A DNA stretch of 57,378 bases from the NCBI RefSeq assembly GCF_004362895.1, contig NZ_SNXI01000017.1:1-57378 (forward strand), read 5' to 3'. Under the pieces are notes generated by a model that saw only the letters and a program-made list of their open reading frames with translations, made no database searches and was not told where the DNA came from. The stretch comes from Idiomarina aquatica (lineage in GTDB: Bacteria > Pseudomonadota > Gammaproteobacteria > Enterobacterales > Alteromonadaceae). Of the stretch, positions 9,045-17,805 are shown piece after piece. Both the position numbers and the translations under genes were made by a program. Within the stretch, counting starts at the first letter, position 1. Each line of letters begins with the position of its first letter.

Positions 9045-10208
9045 TCAGTAAACAGCAGTGTAAATAGCTGCAATATCTTCCACACTCAATTCCCGAGGAT
9101 TATTGCGGAGCAGTCGAGTGACACCATGAGCGGACTCAGCCAATTCAGGAATAACTTCTTTTGGAATATCGAACTCGCGTAGCGTTTTGGGAATATTAAC
9201 TTGCTCACATAGCTGGGTCAGTCGCTCAACCACAAAGTCCCCAGCTTCTTCTTCTATCAAAGTTTGAGGAGCTCCCAGCGCATAGGCAATATCAAGAAAT
9301 AGACTCCGACAATAAGAGTAATTCCAACGCATCACTTCCGTAAACATAACGGCATTACTGACACCATGCGACAAGTGGAAACGCCCTCCCAAGGGATATG
9401 CCAGCGCGTGGACGGCTCCAACTCCAGCATTCCCAAAGGCTAAGCCAGCCATAAGGCTGGCTGTAGCCATTTGCTCGCGCGCCTTCATATCTTTGGGGTT
9501 TTCATAGGCATGTAACAACGATTTATTAATCATCGTCATCGCACGCAATGATAATGGTCGAGTGAGCTCAGTAGAGAAATTAGATAAATAACTTTCAACG
9601 GCATGCACTAAGGCATCAACTCCACTCGCTGCGGTGACGGCGGGTGGACAGCTCACTGTCAATTCTGGTGCCACAATGGCAACGTCTGGCAACAACTGGT
9701 TGCTGACAATACCCTTTTTTAACTGCGCGTTTACGTCTGACAAAATAGCAATATTGGTCACCTCAGAGCCTGTTCCTGCTGTAGTCGGCAAACAAATAAG
9801 GGGAGTTTCTCTGGTACGAACCTGATCTTCCCCAAAAAGCGCCTCCAATTTTCTGTCATCACCAATATAGACAGCCACGGCTTTAGCCGTATCCATCGCG
9901 CTGCCCCCCCCTATTGCTATAATGCCGTCGCATTTATTTGCCGTAAAACTATGACAGCAGTCTTCGACTACATGTGTTTCCGGTTCAGCCGAAATATCTG
10001 AGTACAGTGATGTACTGTCTGCAAAGTCATGCTTGAAGCGTTCTAAAATCGGTTCAATAACACCAGAGCCCAGCACTCCTTTATCGGTAACAATTAAAGG
10101 GCGCTTCATCATGAGATCTTCAGCCTCTGCCGCCAATTGGGCACTTGCACCATATCCCGTCAGTAACCGTCGAGCGGTTTTAAATACTTGCACGCGTGTC
10201 TCAGTCAT
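9045..10208 (-). CDS. Iron-containing alcohol dehydrogenase
   Basis: A 387-residue group III (iron) alcohol dehydrogenase. NAD-binding GGGSAMD sits at 100-106 and TTAGTGSEV at 142-150; the metal ligands are Asp198 and His202 (SGVDALVHAVES), His267 (HALAYPLGG) and His281 (HLSHGVSN). These enzymes oxidise primary or secondary alcohols or hydroxy acids; 4-hydroxybutyrate dehydrogenase belongs to this family and would pair naturally with the downstream SSADH-type enzyme. It is the first gene of the operon; AAGGT lies before the ATG and a sigma-54 promoter at 10259-10273 lies ~50 bp upstream. Confidence 0.85.
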   Translation of the reverse strand: MTETRVQVFKTARRLLTGYGASAQLAAEAEDLMMKRPLIVTDKGVLGSGVIEPILERFKHDFADSTSLYSDISAEPETHVVEDCCHSFTANKCDGIIAIGGGSAMDTAKAVAVYIGDDRKLEALFGEDQVRTRETPLICLPTTAGTGSEVTNIAILSDVNAQLKKGIVSNQLLPDVAIVAPELTVSCPPAVTAASGVDALVHAVESYLSNFSTELTRPLSLRAMTMINKSLLHAYENPKDMKAREQMATASLMAGLAFGNAGVGAVHALAYPLGGRFHLSHGVSNAVMFTEVMRWNYSYCRSLFLDIAYALGAPQTLIEEEAGDFVVERLTQLCEQVNIPKTLREFDIPKEVIPELAESAHGVTRLLRNNPRELSVEDIAAIYTAVY

Positions 10209-10258
10209 TGCGTTACCTTTTTGTCGTTATTTTTTAACTTTTTATTATCAATTACTCA

Positions 10259-10273
10259 GCAAGCCCTATGCCA
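10259..10273 (-). promoter_or_regulatory. Sigma-54 promoter of the catabolic operon
   Basis: On the minus strand the sequence reads TGGCATAGGGCTTGC. It has GG and GC spaced exactly by 10 bases and matches the -24/-12 consensus TGGCAC-N5-TTGC at all but one position. The predicted transcript starts ~11 bases downstream, ~40 bp before the alcohol dehydrogenase ATG at 10208. Confidence 0.8.
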
Positions 10274-10358
10274 ACTCAAAGTAAAAAATTTAAACCATTG
10301 TTTTTATTGCACTTAATAAATATCAGCACCACTGAAAAATAAATCGAGTTTACTTTTC

Positions 10359-10407
10359 TGATGATTTTAAGCCATCAAAAAAGAGAAAATGATGAAATTA
10401 TTCATCA
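10359..10407. promoter_or_regulatory. Putative activator-binding palindromes (UAS)
   Basis: A palindrome TGATGAA-N4-TTCATCA lies at 10390-10407. A weaker relative, TGATG-N9-CATCA, lies at 10359-10377, about 30 bp (three helical turns) away. Both are 70-150 bp from the two flanking sigma-54 promoters, the usual distance for an enhancer-binding protein. The cognate regulator is probably the one encoded at 6305-7681 (inference). Confidence 0.6.
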
Positions 10408-10470
10408 GCAGAATTTAGGACTTTTTAAAATATTTATATAAAAAACAGCACCTTACATTTTTACAGTCTT

Positions 10471-10486
10471 TGGCATAACCGTTGCA
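10471..10486 (+). promoter_or_regulatory. Sigma-54 promoter of the porin gene
   Basis: TGGCATAACCGTTGCA has the invariant GG-N10-GC spacing and a near-perfect match to the -24/-12 consensus. The transcript should begin near 10497, ~40 bp before the porin ATG at 10538. It mirrors the operon promoter at 10259-10273. Confidence 0.8.
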
Positions 10487-10537
10487 GAGCTTATCTTGCA
10501 CATTCTTAATAACAAGAAAAAAACAGGGGAATACCAC

Positions 10538-11719
10538 ATGAAATATAACGATAAGCTTAAACAGCGAGCTCTTACAACCACGACATTGGTCTCAACCATG
10601 TTGGTAAGTAGTTCGGTTATGGCTCAGTCAGTTTCTGCACCGAAATGGGATTTTTCTTTTAACGGTTACATAAATGCTCACGCTGTGTATGCGAGCTGTG
10701 ATGACTCAGGGTCTACAGTAGCCGGCAACGCTTTGCTTTGCACGGGGGAAGATGCAACCTCCGTATCAAACGGTTATAGCCCCTCCAGTTTTCAATTTTC
10801 AGCAACAACCCAGGCTCAGGGCTTCGATTTAAAAGCGTTTCTTGCAATCGAGCCAGGCTCAACTGATAACAGCGCATTTAATGGTAACGGAGACAACCGT
10901 GCGTATCGTGCCTACTTTACTGTCGGTAATGACGATGTAGGAACACTCAAAGTTGGTCGTGGTTATGGTGTTTTCGGTATTGATGTAGTGATTGAGGATA
11001 TGGCGCTAGGAGGAGTTGGTGCACCGGCATCAATCCGTAGCCCATTAAACACAACCTTAGGCGCTGCAGGCTATGGTTATATTTTTGCAGATAGGTTATC
11101 TCAAATCACTTACAGTCGTTCATTTGCTGACAACTGGCAAGCTGATATTGGTATTTTTCAACCTCTAGATTCAGTAAGCTTCGGTGGAAACGGTTATGTG
11201 GGAGATTCCGGCTCAGAGCGTCCAGGAGTTCATGGCCGCTTACGCTACAATCATGATAACGGCTTTATTTCTACAACATTTTACAATCAACATGTCACAA
11301 CCGATATCGGAGATTATAGCGCTAGGGGTGTCGATTTAACCGGCGCACTTCAATTGGATAACACTCGTATCTCCCTTTCAATATTTGATGCTAAGGGACT
11401 CGGTTACTATGGGCTACTGATCGATGCTGCGGATGCTAACGGTACTCCGCGCGATAGCTCTGGTTGGTTTACGCAGGTAACGCAAACATTTGGGGCAACT
11501 AAGGTTGGTTTGAATTATGGTGTGTCAGAAGTAGATTTAGCCGGAATTGATCAGCTTAGTCAGGTAGAAGAACAGAGTAAACTTAGTTTGGGTGTTTATC
11601 ATACATTATGGCAAATGTTTACGGTGTCAGCAGAGCTGTCATCAATGGAAGCTGAAAGCCATAATAATGATAGCATTGAAAACGAAGCTGTCAGTATTGG
11701 TTTCTCTTTATCTTTTTAA
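10538..11719 (+). CDS. Outer-membrane porin
   Basis: A general-porin-like beta-barrel of 393 residues. I chose the ATG at 10538: AGGGGA lies 8-9 bases upstream, and the protein then begins with a basic run, a hydrophobic stretch and VMAQ, a Sec signal peptide. An in-frame start at 10496 would precede the predicted transcript start. After the signal, WDFSFNGYINAH is a typical first strand; alternating hydrophobic strands run throughout and the chain ends in GFSLSF with a terminal aromatic, the BAM recognition end. It is transcribed away from the catabolic operon from its own sigma-54 promoter, so it probably admits the substrate of that pathway. Confidence 0.85.
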   Translation: MKYNDKLKQRALTTTTLVSTMLVSSSVMAQSVSAPKWDFSFNGYINAHAVYASCDDSGSTVAGNALLCTGEDATSVSNGYSPSSFQFSATTQAQGFDLKAFLAIEPGSTDNSAFNGNGDNRAYRAYFTVGNDDVGTLKVGRGYGVFGIDVVIEDMALGGVGAPASIRSPLNTTLGAAGYGYIFADRLSQITYSRSFADNWQADIGIFQPLDSVSFGGNGYVGDSGSERPGVHGRLRYNHDNGFISTTFYNQHVTTDIGDYSARGVDLTGALQLDNTRISLSIFDAKGLGYYGLLIDAADANGTPRDSSGWFTQVTQTFGATKVGLNYGVSEVDLAGIDQLSQVEEQSKLSLGVYHTLWQMFTVSAELSSMEAESHNNDSIENEAVSIGFSLSF

Positions 11720-11781
11720 GCTCATAGAAGTGCTTATCACGCGCTGAAGTTGGGACCTAGCCCAGTGTTCTATCGGCAGTC

Positions 11782-11807
11782 TACCCCATCTAGTATCGGG
11801 TGGGGTA
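11782..11807 (+). terminator. Terminator-like hairpin after the porin gene
   Basis: Arms TACCCCA / TGGGGTA pair across a 12-base loop and can extend by wobble pairs; the hairpin is followed by TTT. It lies 60 bp past the porin stop. The T tract is short, so the strength is uncertain. Confidence 0.5.
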
Positions 11808-11892
11808 TTTCCGACGTAGCGCTTGCGCACCAGGCCGAATTAACCCCACCCCATCCTCGAAATGATTGCTTTGCGACGTTTTGAATGGCTGC

Positions 11893-13794
11893 TTAATTAC
11901 GCGATTGTTTGTTTTGTTCGCCCTGTTGATCTATTAGGCTAAACTTAATTCTTCCGTCTTTTCTAAAATCTATAGTTTTATGATTTGACGCTCTTAGGTA
12001 TTCTAAAACGCTATCTCGGAGCTTGTAAGTTGTGGACTTTATTGGGAACGACTTAATGTCAAAGCCTGTTACTTTGCCACCATTCGGGAAATGTATCGTT
12101 TGGCCCCTCCATCCTAGGTTGCCAGAAGCTATATAATCTCCAACTAACAATTTGATCGTTTGACCAGCATAATGTTCGAGAGGTTTACCATTGAACTGAA
12201 TATTGGTTGCTTGGGGTCGTCCATCTTGTTCGTAAGTCACTTCATACCGTAACGCATCCGAGAAGTGTAAAAAGCCCTGATTAATAAAGCCGGTTAAATC
12301 GAGGCTTTCTTGCTCTGATGGCATAACTAGGCGTTGAGCGTTAGACTTTATAAGCTCTCTGAGTTGAGTAGGCGTAAGCTCAATTAATTGAAGCGTGTCT
12401 GCATAGGGAATAACATTGTACCAATCAGAAAAAGTCGCCATTTCGCCCGGCTCAAAGCCGTTAACAATACTTGATGCATTGATTGCTGCCAAATCAGCGA
12501 TTTCATTATCTGTATTAACCGTTTGCATAACTGCATCCGTTATAAAGTTGGCAACGGCAAGCTCTGCAGTATAACGGTCAACCAGTATCGCATTTTTTGT
12601 TAATGCTGAGTCATCAGGGATGCGCCCTAACGGCTCATTTAATACATCGTCAAAATCAGTGATGATAGGAGCAATGGACGTTTTATAAAACTGCTCACTA
12701 AAGCTTATAAGCGACGCGCTGTTTTGCTTTAGAGAGTGCAAAACGGTGTTGTTAGATATTACGACTTCTTTTGAGTCACGTCGCAAGTTCAGTTGAATAT
12801 CCCCAATGTAATCGCCCCACTGTCCAGCCTGAAATACCGGAACTCCACTGTAAATGTGCTCTTTATTAACCCCTGACTTATGCAGTGTATCGTGCGAATG
12901 ACCGCCGATGACAATAGCGGGAACCGACGCTTTTGCTAATAGCTCTGCGATGTCTTGATCGCCAACTTTTCCGCTTTGTTGATAGCCAATATGTGTCAGT
13001 GCGATAATGACATCAACCTTACCTTCAACAGCGGTCAGTATTTGGTTCATATTTTCCAGTTGCGGAGCAACCTTTAATTGCGGATCGTCAGCCAGGTTAC
13101 TTTTCGTATCTTCTGATGATGTTTGTCCAACTACCGCGATTCGCCACCCATTAATTACTCCAAGTAGCACAGAAGCGTAATCGTCAGCATCTAAATTTTT
13201 AGACGCAACAAGATTTGAACTCAATAGTGGAAAATTGGCATCAGCGTTAATGGCTTGCTTTAGGATTTGAGTGCCGCGATCAAATTCATGATTACCCAAT
13301 ACTGCCGCATCAAGACCTGCCGATGAATAAGCGTGGTAGGCCAAGCTTTTTTTGAAAGATCCTGGACTGTAACCGAGTAATTCATCATATACGGCACCGG
13401 TATGATCATCTCCAGCGGATAAAAATAATACATGCTCTTTTTTTGAACTTGCCTCACGACGAGCCTTGCTGACATGGGCAGCTATGAGGCCAGTCACAAA
13501 GCGAGCATCGCCATCTTCTTTTTCTATTATGTGTTTGTTGTGTAAATCATTGATGTGGAAAATTCGTAGTTTTAAATGCTCTGATGGTTTTTTTGACGGC
13601 CAGTTATCGGGCCATCGTATTTCGAGATTTCCGGTTCTATCTAAAATAGGAGCAAGAGTGTAGGCTCGATCAAACGGGCTATTCTTATGCAGTTCAAGTG
13701 GCGCTACCTGAATTACGTCTCTAGCGTGAGAGAACGTATCAGTACTAACCAGTAGCAAACTGAAAAAGATAAACAGGTGGCGCAACGTTTTCAA
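11893..13794 (-). CDS. Periplasmic 5'-nucleotidase family protein
   Basis: A 633-residue two-domain enzyme of the UshA / 5'-nucleotidase family. After a signal peptide (hydrophobic residues 6-22 ending near TFSHA) comes the metallophosphatase domain: FHINDLHNKH near 79, AGDDHTGAVYDE near 127, GNHEFDRG near 165, LTHIGYQ near 265 and GGHSHDTL near 297 are the dimetal ligand motifs. The C-terminal half is the nucleotide-binding 5'-nucleotidase C domain, with NASSIVNGFEPGEM. It would release phosphate and nucleoside from nucleotides outside the cytoplasm. It is divergent from a TonB receptor, sharing a 206-bp control region with inverted repeats, which hints at co-regulated nutrient scavenging (inference). 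Confidence 0.85.
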   Translation of the reverse strand: MKTLRHLFIFFSLLLVSTDTFSHARDVIQVAPLELHKNSPFDRAYTLAPILDRTGNLEIRWPDNWPSKKPSEHLKLRIFHINDLHNKHIIEKEDGDARFVTGLIAAHVSKARREASSKKEHVLFLSAGDDHTGAVYDELLGYSPGSFKKSLAYHAYSSAGLDAAVLGNHEFDRGTQILKQAINADANFPLLSSNLVASKNLDADDYASVLLGVINGWRIAVVGQTSSEDTKSNLADDPQLKVAPQLENMNQILTAVEGKVDVIIALTHIGYQQSGKVGDQDIAELLAKASVPAIVIGGHSHDTLHKSGVNKEHIYSGVPVFQAGQWGDYIGDIQLNLRRDSKEVVISNNTVLHSLKQNSASLISFSEQFYKTSIAPIITDFDDVLNEPLGRIPDDSALTKNAILVDRYTAELAVANFITDAVMQTVNTDNEIADLAAINASSIVNGFEPGEMATFSDWYNVIPYADTLQLIELTPTQLRELIKSNAQRLVMPSEQESLDLTGFINQGFLHFSDALRYEVTYEQDGRPQATNIQFNGKPLEHYAGQTIKLLVGDYIASGNLGWRGQTIHFPNGGKVTGFDIKSFPIKSTTYKLRDSVLEYLRASNHKTIDFRKDGRIKFSLIDQQGEQNKQSRN

Positions 13795-13846
13795 AGTGCA
13801 CTCCTTTTTTAATTAAGGGGCTTAAGCTTTGCTCTATTAAACCGCA

Positions 13847-13930
13847 TTAATATGACAGTAAAAATACACTGCCTGTGACTCAAATTTGTCATCAAAATGA
13901 CGCGAAAGCATACGTTAAATGTCATATTAA
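13847..13930. promoter_or_regulatory. Operator array between nucleotidase and TonB receptor
   Basis: Perfect 11-bp inverted copies TTAATATGACA (13847-13857) and TGTCATATTAA (13920-13930) flank a central GTCAT-CAAA-ATGAC palindrome at 13888-13901. All share the word TGTCAT, which resembles the PhoB half-site CTGTCAT, but the regular 11-bp direct repeat of a classical Pho box is not seen. It probably controls both divergent genes. Confidence 0.5.
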
Positions 13931-14000
13931 GTTATTACTCTCTCGCACACCTTTACAATTCATTCAATCATAAAAAAACCTGCTTCAGGGAGAATAATTA

Positions 14001-16334
14001 ATGTCAGTGTTTCGACCAAATGCGTTAGCTTTTGCAGTAACGAGCGCCCTGTTACTTGGGACCTCCTTCACCGTTAACGCCCAAGAGCAAACAGATCAGC
14101 TTGAAACCATTATTGTGACAGCGCAAAAATCAGAGCAAAGCCTTCAAGAAGTGCCCGACGCAGTCTCTGTTGTCGACGGAAGCGCACTGGATCAACTGAA
14201 TGTTGCCAATATATTTGACTTGAGTGATCAAGTACCCGGACTCGTGGTATCAAGCGTACAAGGCTATCGACCCTCTGTATCAATTAGAGGCGTCGGCAAT
14301 GAAATACCTGATAATGCTGGAACCAAGCAAGCAGTGGCATATCATATTGATGGCGTATTCATGGCCAATGATTATGCACTTTGGGCTGACTTGGTTGATA
14401 TTGATCGTGTTGAGGTCACTCGAGGCCCCGACGGAACAATTTATGGAAATAGTTCGACAGGCGGAGCCATTAACGTACACACCAAAAAACCTGACTTTAT
14501 AAATGGTGATGGCTCATTATCAGCAACGATGGGTCAGTACGACACAATGAACTTTCGTGGTGCTACCACATTGAAGTTAGACGACAACTTAGCAGTACGA
14601 CTCTCTGGATCTCACCGAGAGCATGACGGCTTCACAGAAAATAGAGCACTTACTCATGATTACCGTTTAGACGATAAAAATAACACGACAGTTAGGGCAC
14701 AAATTCGTTGGCAACCCGCTCAGGACTTCGATATCCAGCTTCAACATATGCAGTTCAGCTCAGATACAAATGGCCCTGCGCTGAAAGGTAATTTAGACTT
14801 AATTAGCAATGATCCTCGCGTGGTTTACCATGATACCCGTGAGTATTATAAACTAGACATGGATATGACCAGCTTGCATATGCATTATGCTATGGATTGG
14901 GCTCAGTTACGCGGTATATTCAGCCAGCAAAACTATGACATGCGCCGTCGTCTCGATATGGATAGAAGCAGTTTGACTGCCAATGATCCAGCACCATTTC
15001 CTCTGTCTGATGGTGAAGAGCCGACAAGCTTAGGACAAGTTCCTATACCGGAATTTATCGGTAATTTGCGACAGGAAGATGAGTCTTATACGGCTGAAAT
15101 CAACTTGATATCACCTGATGCAACGGCTGATTTAACATGGTTAGTTGGTGCTTTTTACCTTGATACTGAGATTTTCTCAAATACACGTAATTTTTACGAT
15201 GGCGGAAGAGATGGCAACCCAGTCAGTGAAGTTGTTGCAGGACCTAATGTCTTTGAAAATAATGCGGATATTGATTTCATAAACTCTGACTTCCGTAACT
15301 TTCAATCGTATTCAGTTTTTGGGCAAGTCAGTTATGCGTTGACAGACGCACTGCGTATGACGACGGGCTTACGTTATACTAATAACGAATTTTCTGATGA
15401 GCGTTGCAGTTTAAACTGTGTTCCCACTCGCTCTCCTATCACCAGCACACCATCTGATGAAACTGATAACGTGACAGGGAAGTTTGCGCTGGACTATCAG
15501 TTCACAGAGCGAACTATGGGTTATGCATCTGTAGCAAGTGGCGTAAAACCAGCAGGTTCAAATAGCTCGACTGACACGCGCTTTTTCCCTGAAAAATTTG
15601 ATCAGGAAGAACTCATCGCTTACGAACTTGGTCTCAAAAATGATTTATTTGATAACCGGTTACGTTTAAATACCGCCGCTTTCTATTATGACTACAGTGA
15701 CTATTTATTTGAATCAAGTGGCATTGAACGTTTTAATTCAGGCGCATCAAATTTGCCTGAAGCAGAAGTATATGGCTTAGAGGTTGAGGCTCAGGCGAAC
15801 CTTGGAAAAGGCTGGCGTTTAGATACCAACTTAACCTGGATGGAGTCAGAGGTTATTGAAGGACGCGATGCAATTGATAGAGCTGAAGCTGAAAATGCTT
15901 CAGTCGGATTGATCTTAGATGGAGCCCCAACCGAGGCCATTAACGCCGCCCGCGAGGCCACCGCTGTTAACTTAACGGGTAACGAATTAGCGAAAACTCC
16001 AGATTTAGTCGCTAATGTTCGCTTAAGCTATACACATCAGCTCAATAATGGGGCCACATTAAGATCATCGTTGGGCTATACGCACCGAGGTGACTATTTC
16101 GCTCGAGTCTTTAATTCTCCTGACCGTGATGTCGTAGAAAGCTATGATATCGCCCATTTAAACGTGAATTACATTCCTTCACATGGTAATTGGGATTTAG
16201 AGCTGAATGTGCGTAACTTATTCGACGACGACTCTGTTGCCTCTGTTCATACCGATACATACGGTGTGGGAGTGACCAGTAAACAATATTTAGCACCGCG
16301 TGTTGTGACACTTCAAGCTCGTTATTTCTTTTAA
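14001..16334 (+). CDS. TonB-dependent outer-membrane receptor
   Basis: A 777-residue receptor. The signal peptide ends at VNAQ (~residue 27), and a TonB-box-like ETIIVTAQK follows at ~36-44. The plug domain shows VSIRGVGNE and VEVTRGPDGTIYGNSSTGGAINV, and a 22-strand barrel extends to the terminal aromatic YFF. It imports a scarce ligand using the proton-motive force; the ligand is not deducible. RBS CAGGGAGA precedes the ATG. Divergent from the periplasmic 5'-nucleotidase gene, so a phosphorus- or nucleoside-containing ligand is a possibility. A strong hairpin follows at 16354. Confidence 0.9.
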   Translation: MSVFRPNALAFAVTSALLLGTSFTVNAQEQTDQLETIIVTAQKSEQSLQEVPDAVSVVDGSALDQLNVANIFDLSDQVPGLVVSSVQGYRPSVSIRGVGNEIPDNAGTKQAVAYHIDGVFMANDYALWADLVDIDRVEVTRGPDGTIYGNSSTGGAINVHTKKPDFINGDGSLSATMGQYDTMNFRGATTLKLDDNLAVRLSGSHREHDGFTENRALTHDYRLDDKNNTTVRAQIRWQPAQDFDIQLQHMQFSSDTNGPALKGNLDLISNDPRVVYHDTREYYKLDMDMTSLHMHYAMDWAQLRGIFSQQNYDMRRRLDMDRSSLTANDPAPFPLSDGEEPTSLGQVPIPEFIGNLRQEDESYTAEINLISPDATADLTWLVGAFYLDTEIFSNTRNFYDGGRDGNPVSEVVAGPNVFENNADIDFINSDFRNFQSYSVFGQVSYALTDALRMTTGLRYTNNEFSDERCSLNCVPTRSPITSTPSDETDNVTGKFALDYQFTERTMGYASVASGVKPAGSNSSTDTRFFPEKFDQEELIAYELGLKNDLFDNRLRLNTAAFYYDYSDYLFESSGIERFNSGASNLPEAEVYGLEVEAQANLGKGWRLDTNLTWMESEVIEGRDAIDRAEAENASVGLILDGAPTEAINAAREATAVNLTGNELAKTPDLVANVRLSYTHQLNNGATLRSSLGYTHRGDYFARVFNSPDRDVVESYDIAHLNVNYIPSHGNWDLELNVRNLFDDDSVASVHTDTYGVGVTSKQYLAPRVVTLQARYFF

Positions 16335-16353
16335 CATCGACTTATAGCAGCTC

Positions 16354-16379
16354 AGAGGCCACCTTAATCGGTGGCTTCT
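16354..16379 (+). terminator. Terminator of the TonB receptor gene
   Basis: A 10-bp stem (AGAGGCCACC / GGTGGCTTCT, one G:T pair) with loop TTAATC begins 20 bp after the stop and is followed by a T/A-rich tail. Confidence 0.65.
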
Positions 16380-16780
16380 ATCTAAATCCAAATAGATGAA
16401 ATTAAATACGTCTGTTTTTATGGTGTCAAAACGGCCGGCAAACTCTAGGAAGAACTCACTAAATTAATGTGTGTTGACAGCTTATTCTCCTTCGGTACCT
16501 AATCAAACGAAATCACCCGAGACAAATTCTAACTTCCTACCACCTTCGATAGCTGCTTCTTTATGGTTATTGTAGTTGCCCCTGTTAAAGTGTGGTAACC
16601 AATCGTTCGGCAACAAAAACGCGGTGGCAGTTTTTAGCAACAGTCATAATTAACGACGTGCCTTTCGGCACAGCCATAACATCTTCTTCGGTGATGTCCA
16701 AACGGCTTGCAACTTCCCAGTGACATAATTGAAGTCAAACACGTGCAAGCCTGCGTCCCAACAAACCAATGGAGGGCAGG
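16380..16780. other. Gene-poor stretch with possible decayed frame
   Basis: No complete gene seen. On the minus strand, 16585-16734 stays open for 50 codons with protein-like composition (a WEVASRLDITEEDV segment looks like a small helical unit) but has no start codon at its head. A second open frame just upstream (HVFDFNYVTGK) would join it through a frameshift. This may be the remains of a gene. Confidence 0.3.
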
Positions 16781-16897
16781 CTAATATTTTTCGCTTTCGT
16801 GCTCACGAAGCTTTTCTATACCCCAAATCAAGAGAGCTATGCCAGAACCTATACCAATTACGAGAACGAGAAGCATAGCTATTTGAAATGTACTCAT
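16781..16897 (-). CDS. Tiny membrane protein, QIA/WGI family copy 1
   Basis: A 38-residue frame. The ATG at 16897 is preceded by GGTAGGTG (imperfect RBS). The peptide has a short polar head, one transmembrane helix (~residues 7-26) and a charged tail (EKLREHESEKY), so it should be an inner-membrane peptide with the tail in the cytoplasm. It shares the pattern M-[ST]-x2-QIA-x-L...IG...WGI-x-[KR]-L with the 39-residue peptide at 18555-18674, so the two are paralogues. No family name is known to me. The conservation between the copies is the main evidence that it is real. Confidence 0.55.
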   Translation of the reverse strand: MSTFQIAMLLVLVIGIGSGIALLIWGIEKLREHESEKY

Positions 16898-17011
16898 AAA
16901 CACCTACCCTAATTAACATCCGTGAGTTGTCTCAGGAGTCATTAACCCAATTAAAACAATAGTTTTCAACTATCTATTGAAAATAACCGCCAATGCTGAG
17001 ATTATAGCACC

Positions 17012-17086
17012 GTTGAGGCACGTTACATTTTGCGAGTGGCCTTATCACCCACTAGCCCTAGAGCCACCAGTTTTGGTGGCTTTTTT
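17012..17086 (+). ncRNA. Candidate small RNA with strong terminator
   Basis: A textbook rho-independent terminator (17061-17086) stands with no plus-strand gene upstream. A possible promoter, TTGAAA at 16977-16982 with GATTAT at 17000-17005 (17-bp spacing), would start a ~75-base RNA. It contains a first hairpin AGTGG / CCACT at 17035-17053 and then the terminator stem. The terminator is seen directly; the promoter and the RNA are inference. Confidence 0.35.
17061..17086 (+). terminator. Rho-independent terminator
   Basis: GCCACC-AGTTTT-GGTGGC followed by six T residues. The same GCCACC/GGTGGC stem core occurs in the TonB receptor terminator 700 bp upstream. Confidence 0.8.
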
Positions 17087-17335
17087 ATATCAACAGCAAG
17101 ATATATGAGCGTAAAATTCTCTTCATTTAAACCTTACTCGATTAGTGATTTTGCGTAGAGGAAATTAAAAGAGTCAGACCAAGTACCCACTCTTTTGAAC
17201 CAAGCCATTCCTGTTGCGCCGAAACTCATCGCCAATCTCGCTAGCGAAAATCATAGTCACATATCAGTTGGGCTATCATCTCTGCAGTTTTTTGCAGTGA
17301 GTATCTCTAGACTTTGAATTACTTCTAGTCTTTTT

Positions 17336-17425
17336 CTAATTACCGATAAAGATTGTTGTAACACCAATCAACAGAACAAAAGGTGCAGCGCCGATCAATA
17401 CAGCTTGCAGCGTTGTTAGCTCCAT
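17336..17425 (-). CDS. Possible 29-residue membrane peptide
   Basis: A short frame (ATG 17425) encoding a peptide that is mostly one hydrophobic helix (LQAVLIGAAPFVLLIGVTTI) with a single acidic residue at the N-terminus. The RBS is weak (GAGAT further upstream than usual). It lies among other tiny membrane-peptide genes on the same strand, which is its best support. It is not obviously related to the QIA/WGI pair. Confidence 0.35.
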   Translation of the reverse strand: MELTTLQAVLIGAAPFVLLIGVTTIFIGN

Positions 17426-17805
17426 AACTAATATCTCATGAGCAAATATTCAAATATACATCGCGTCGAAACCGAGCACCTATGATTTAAGTATGCTGTA
17501 AAATCGTCAATTTCACTAACCATTCCGGTGCCTGCGACAATGAAACTTCTTCACTCTGATAGAGTATCACAGCATTAATACCTGGCTAGCTACTCGAATT
17601 GTGGATGAAATTACCTCACTCATAAACGCACAACTAAGCTAAGCCATTATGTCCGCAAGCAGCTGCCCAGCTCACGGCACAAGTTCAATGACAATAACAT
17701 GCTACCGCTGAACAACGCAGCTAACTGAAGCTCCTGATTGCTAAAATCTGTTAGATGAAGTTTCTGGGGCTCGAAAAAAATCTAAGAACCTCACGGTTAT
17801 GCACG
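17426..17805. other. No gene seen
   Basis: 380 bp between a tiny membrane-peptide frame and the HNH nuclease gene. Only very short open frames without ribosome sites are present, and I see no convincing hairpin or repeat. Confidence 0.4.
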
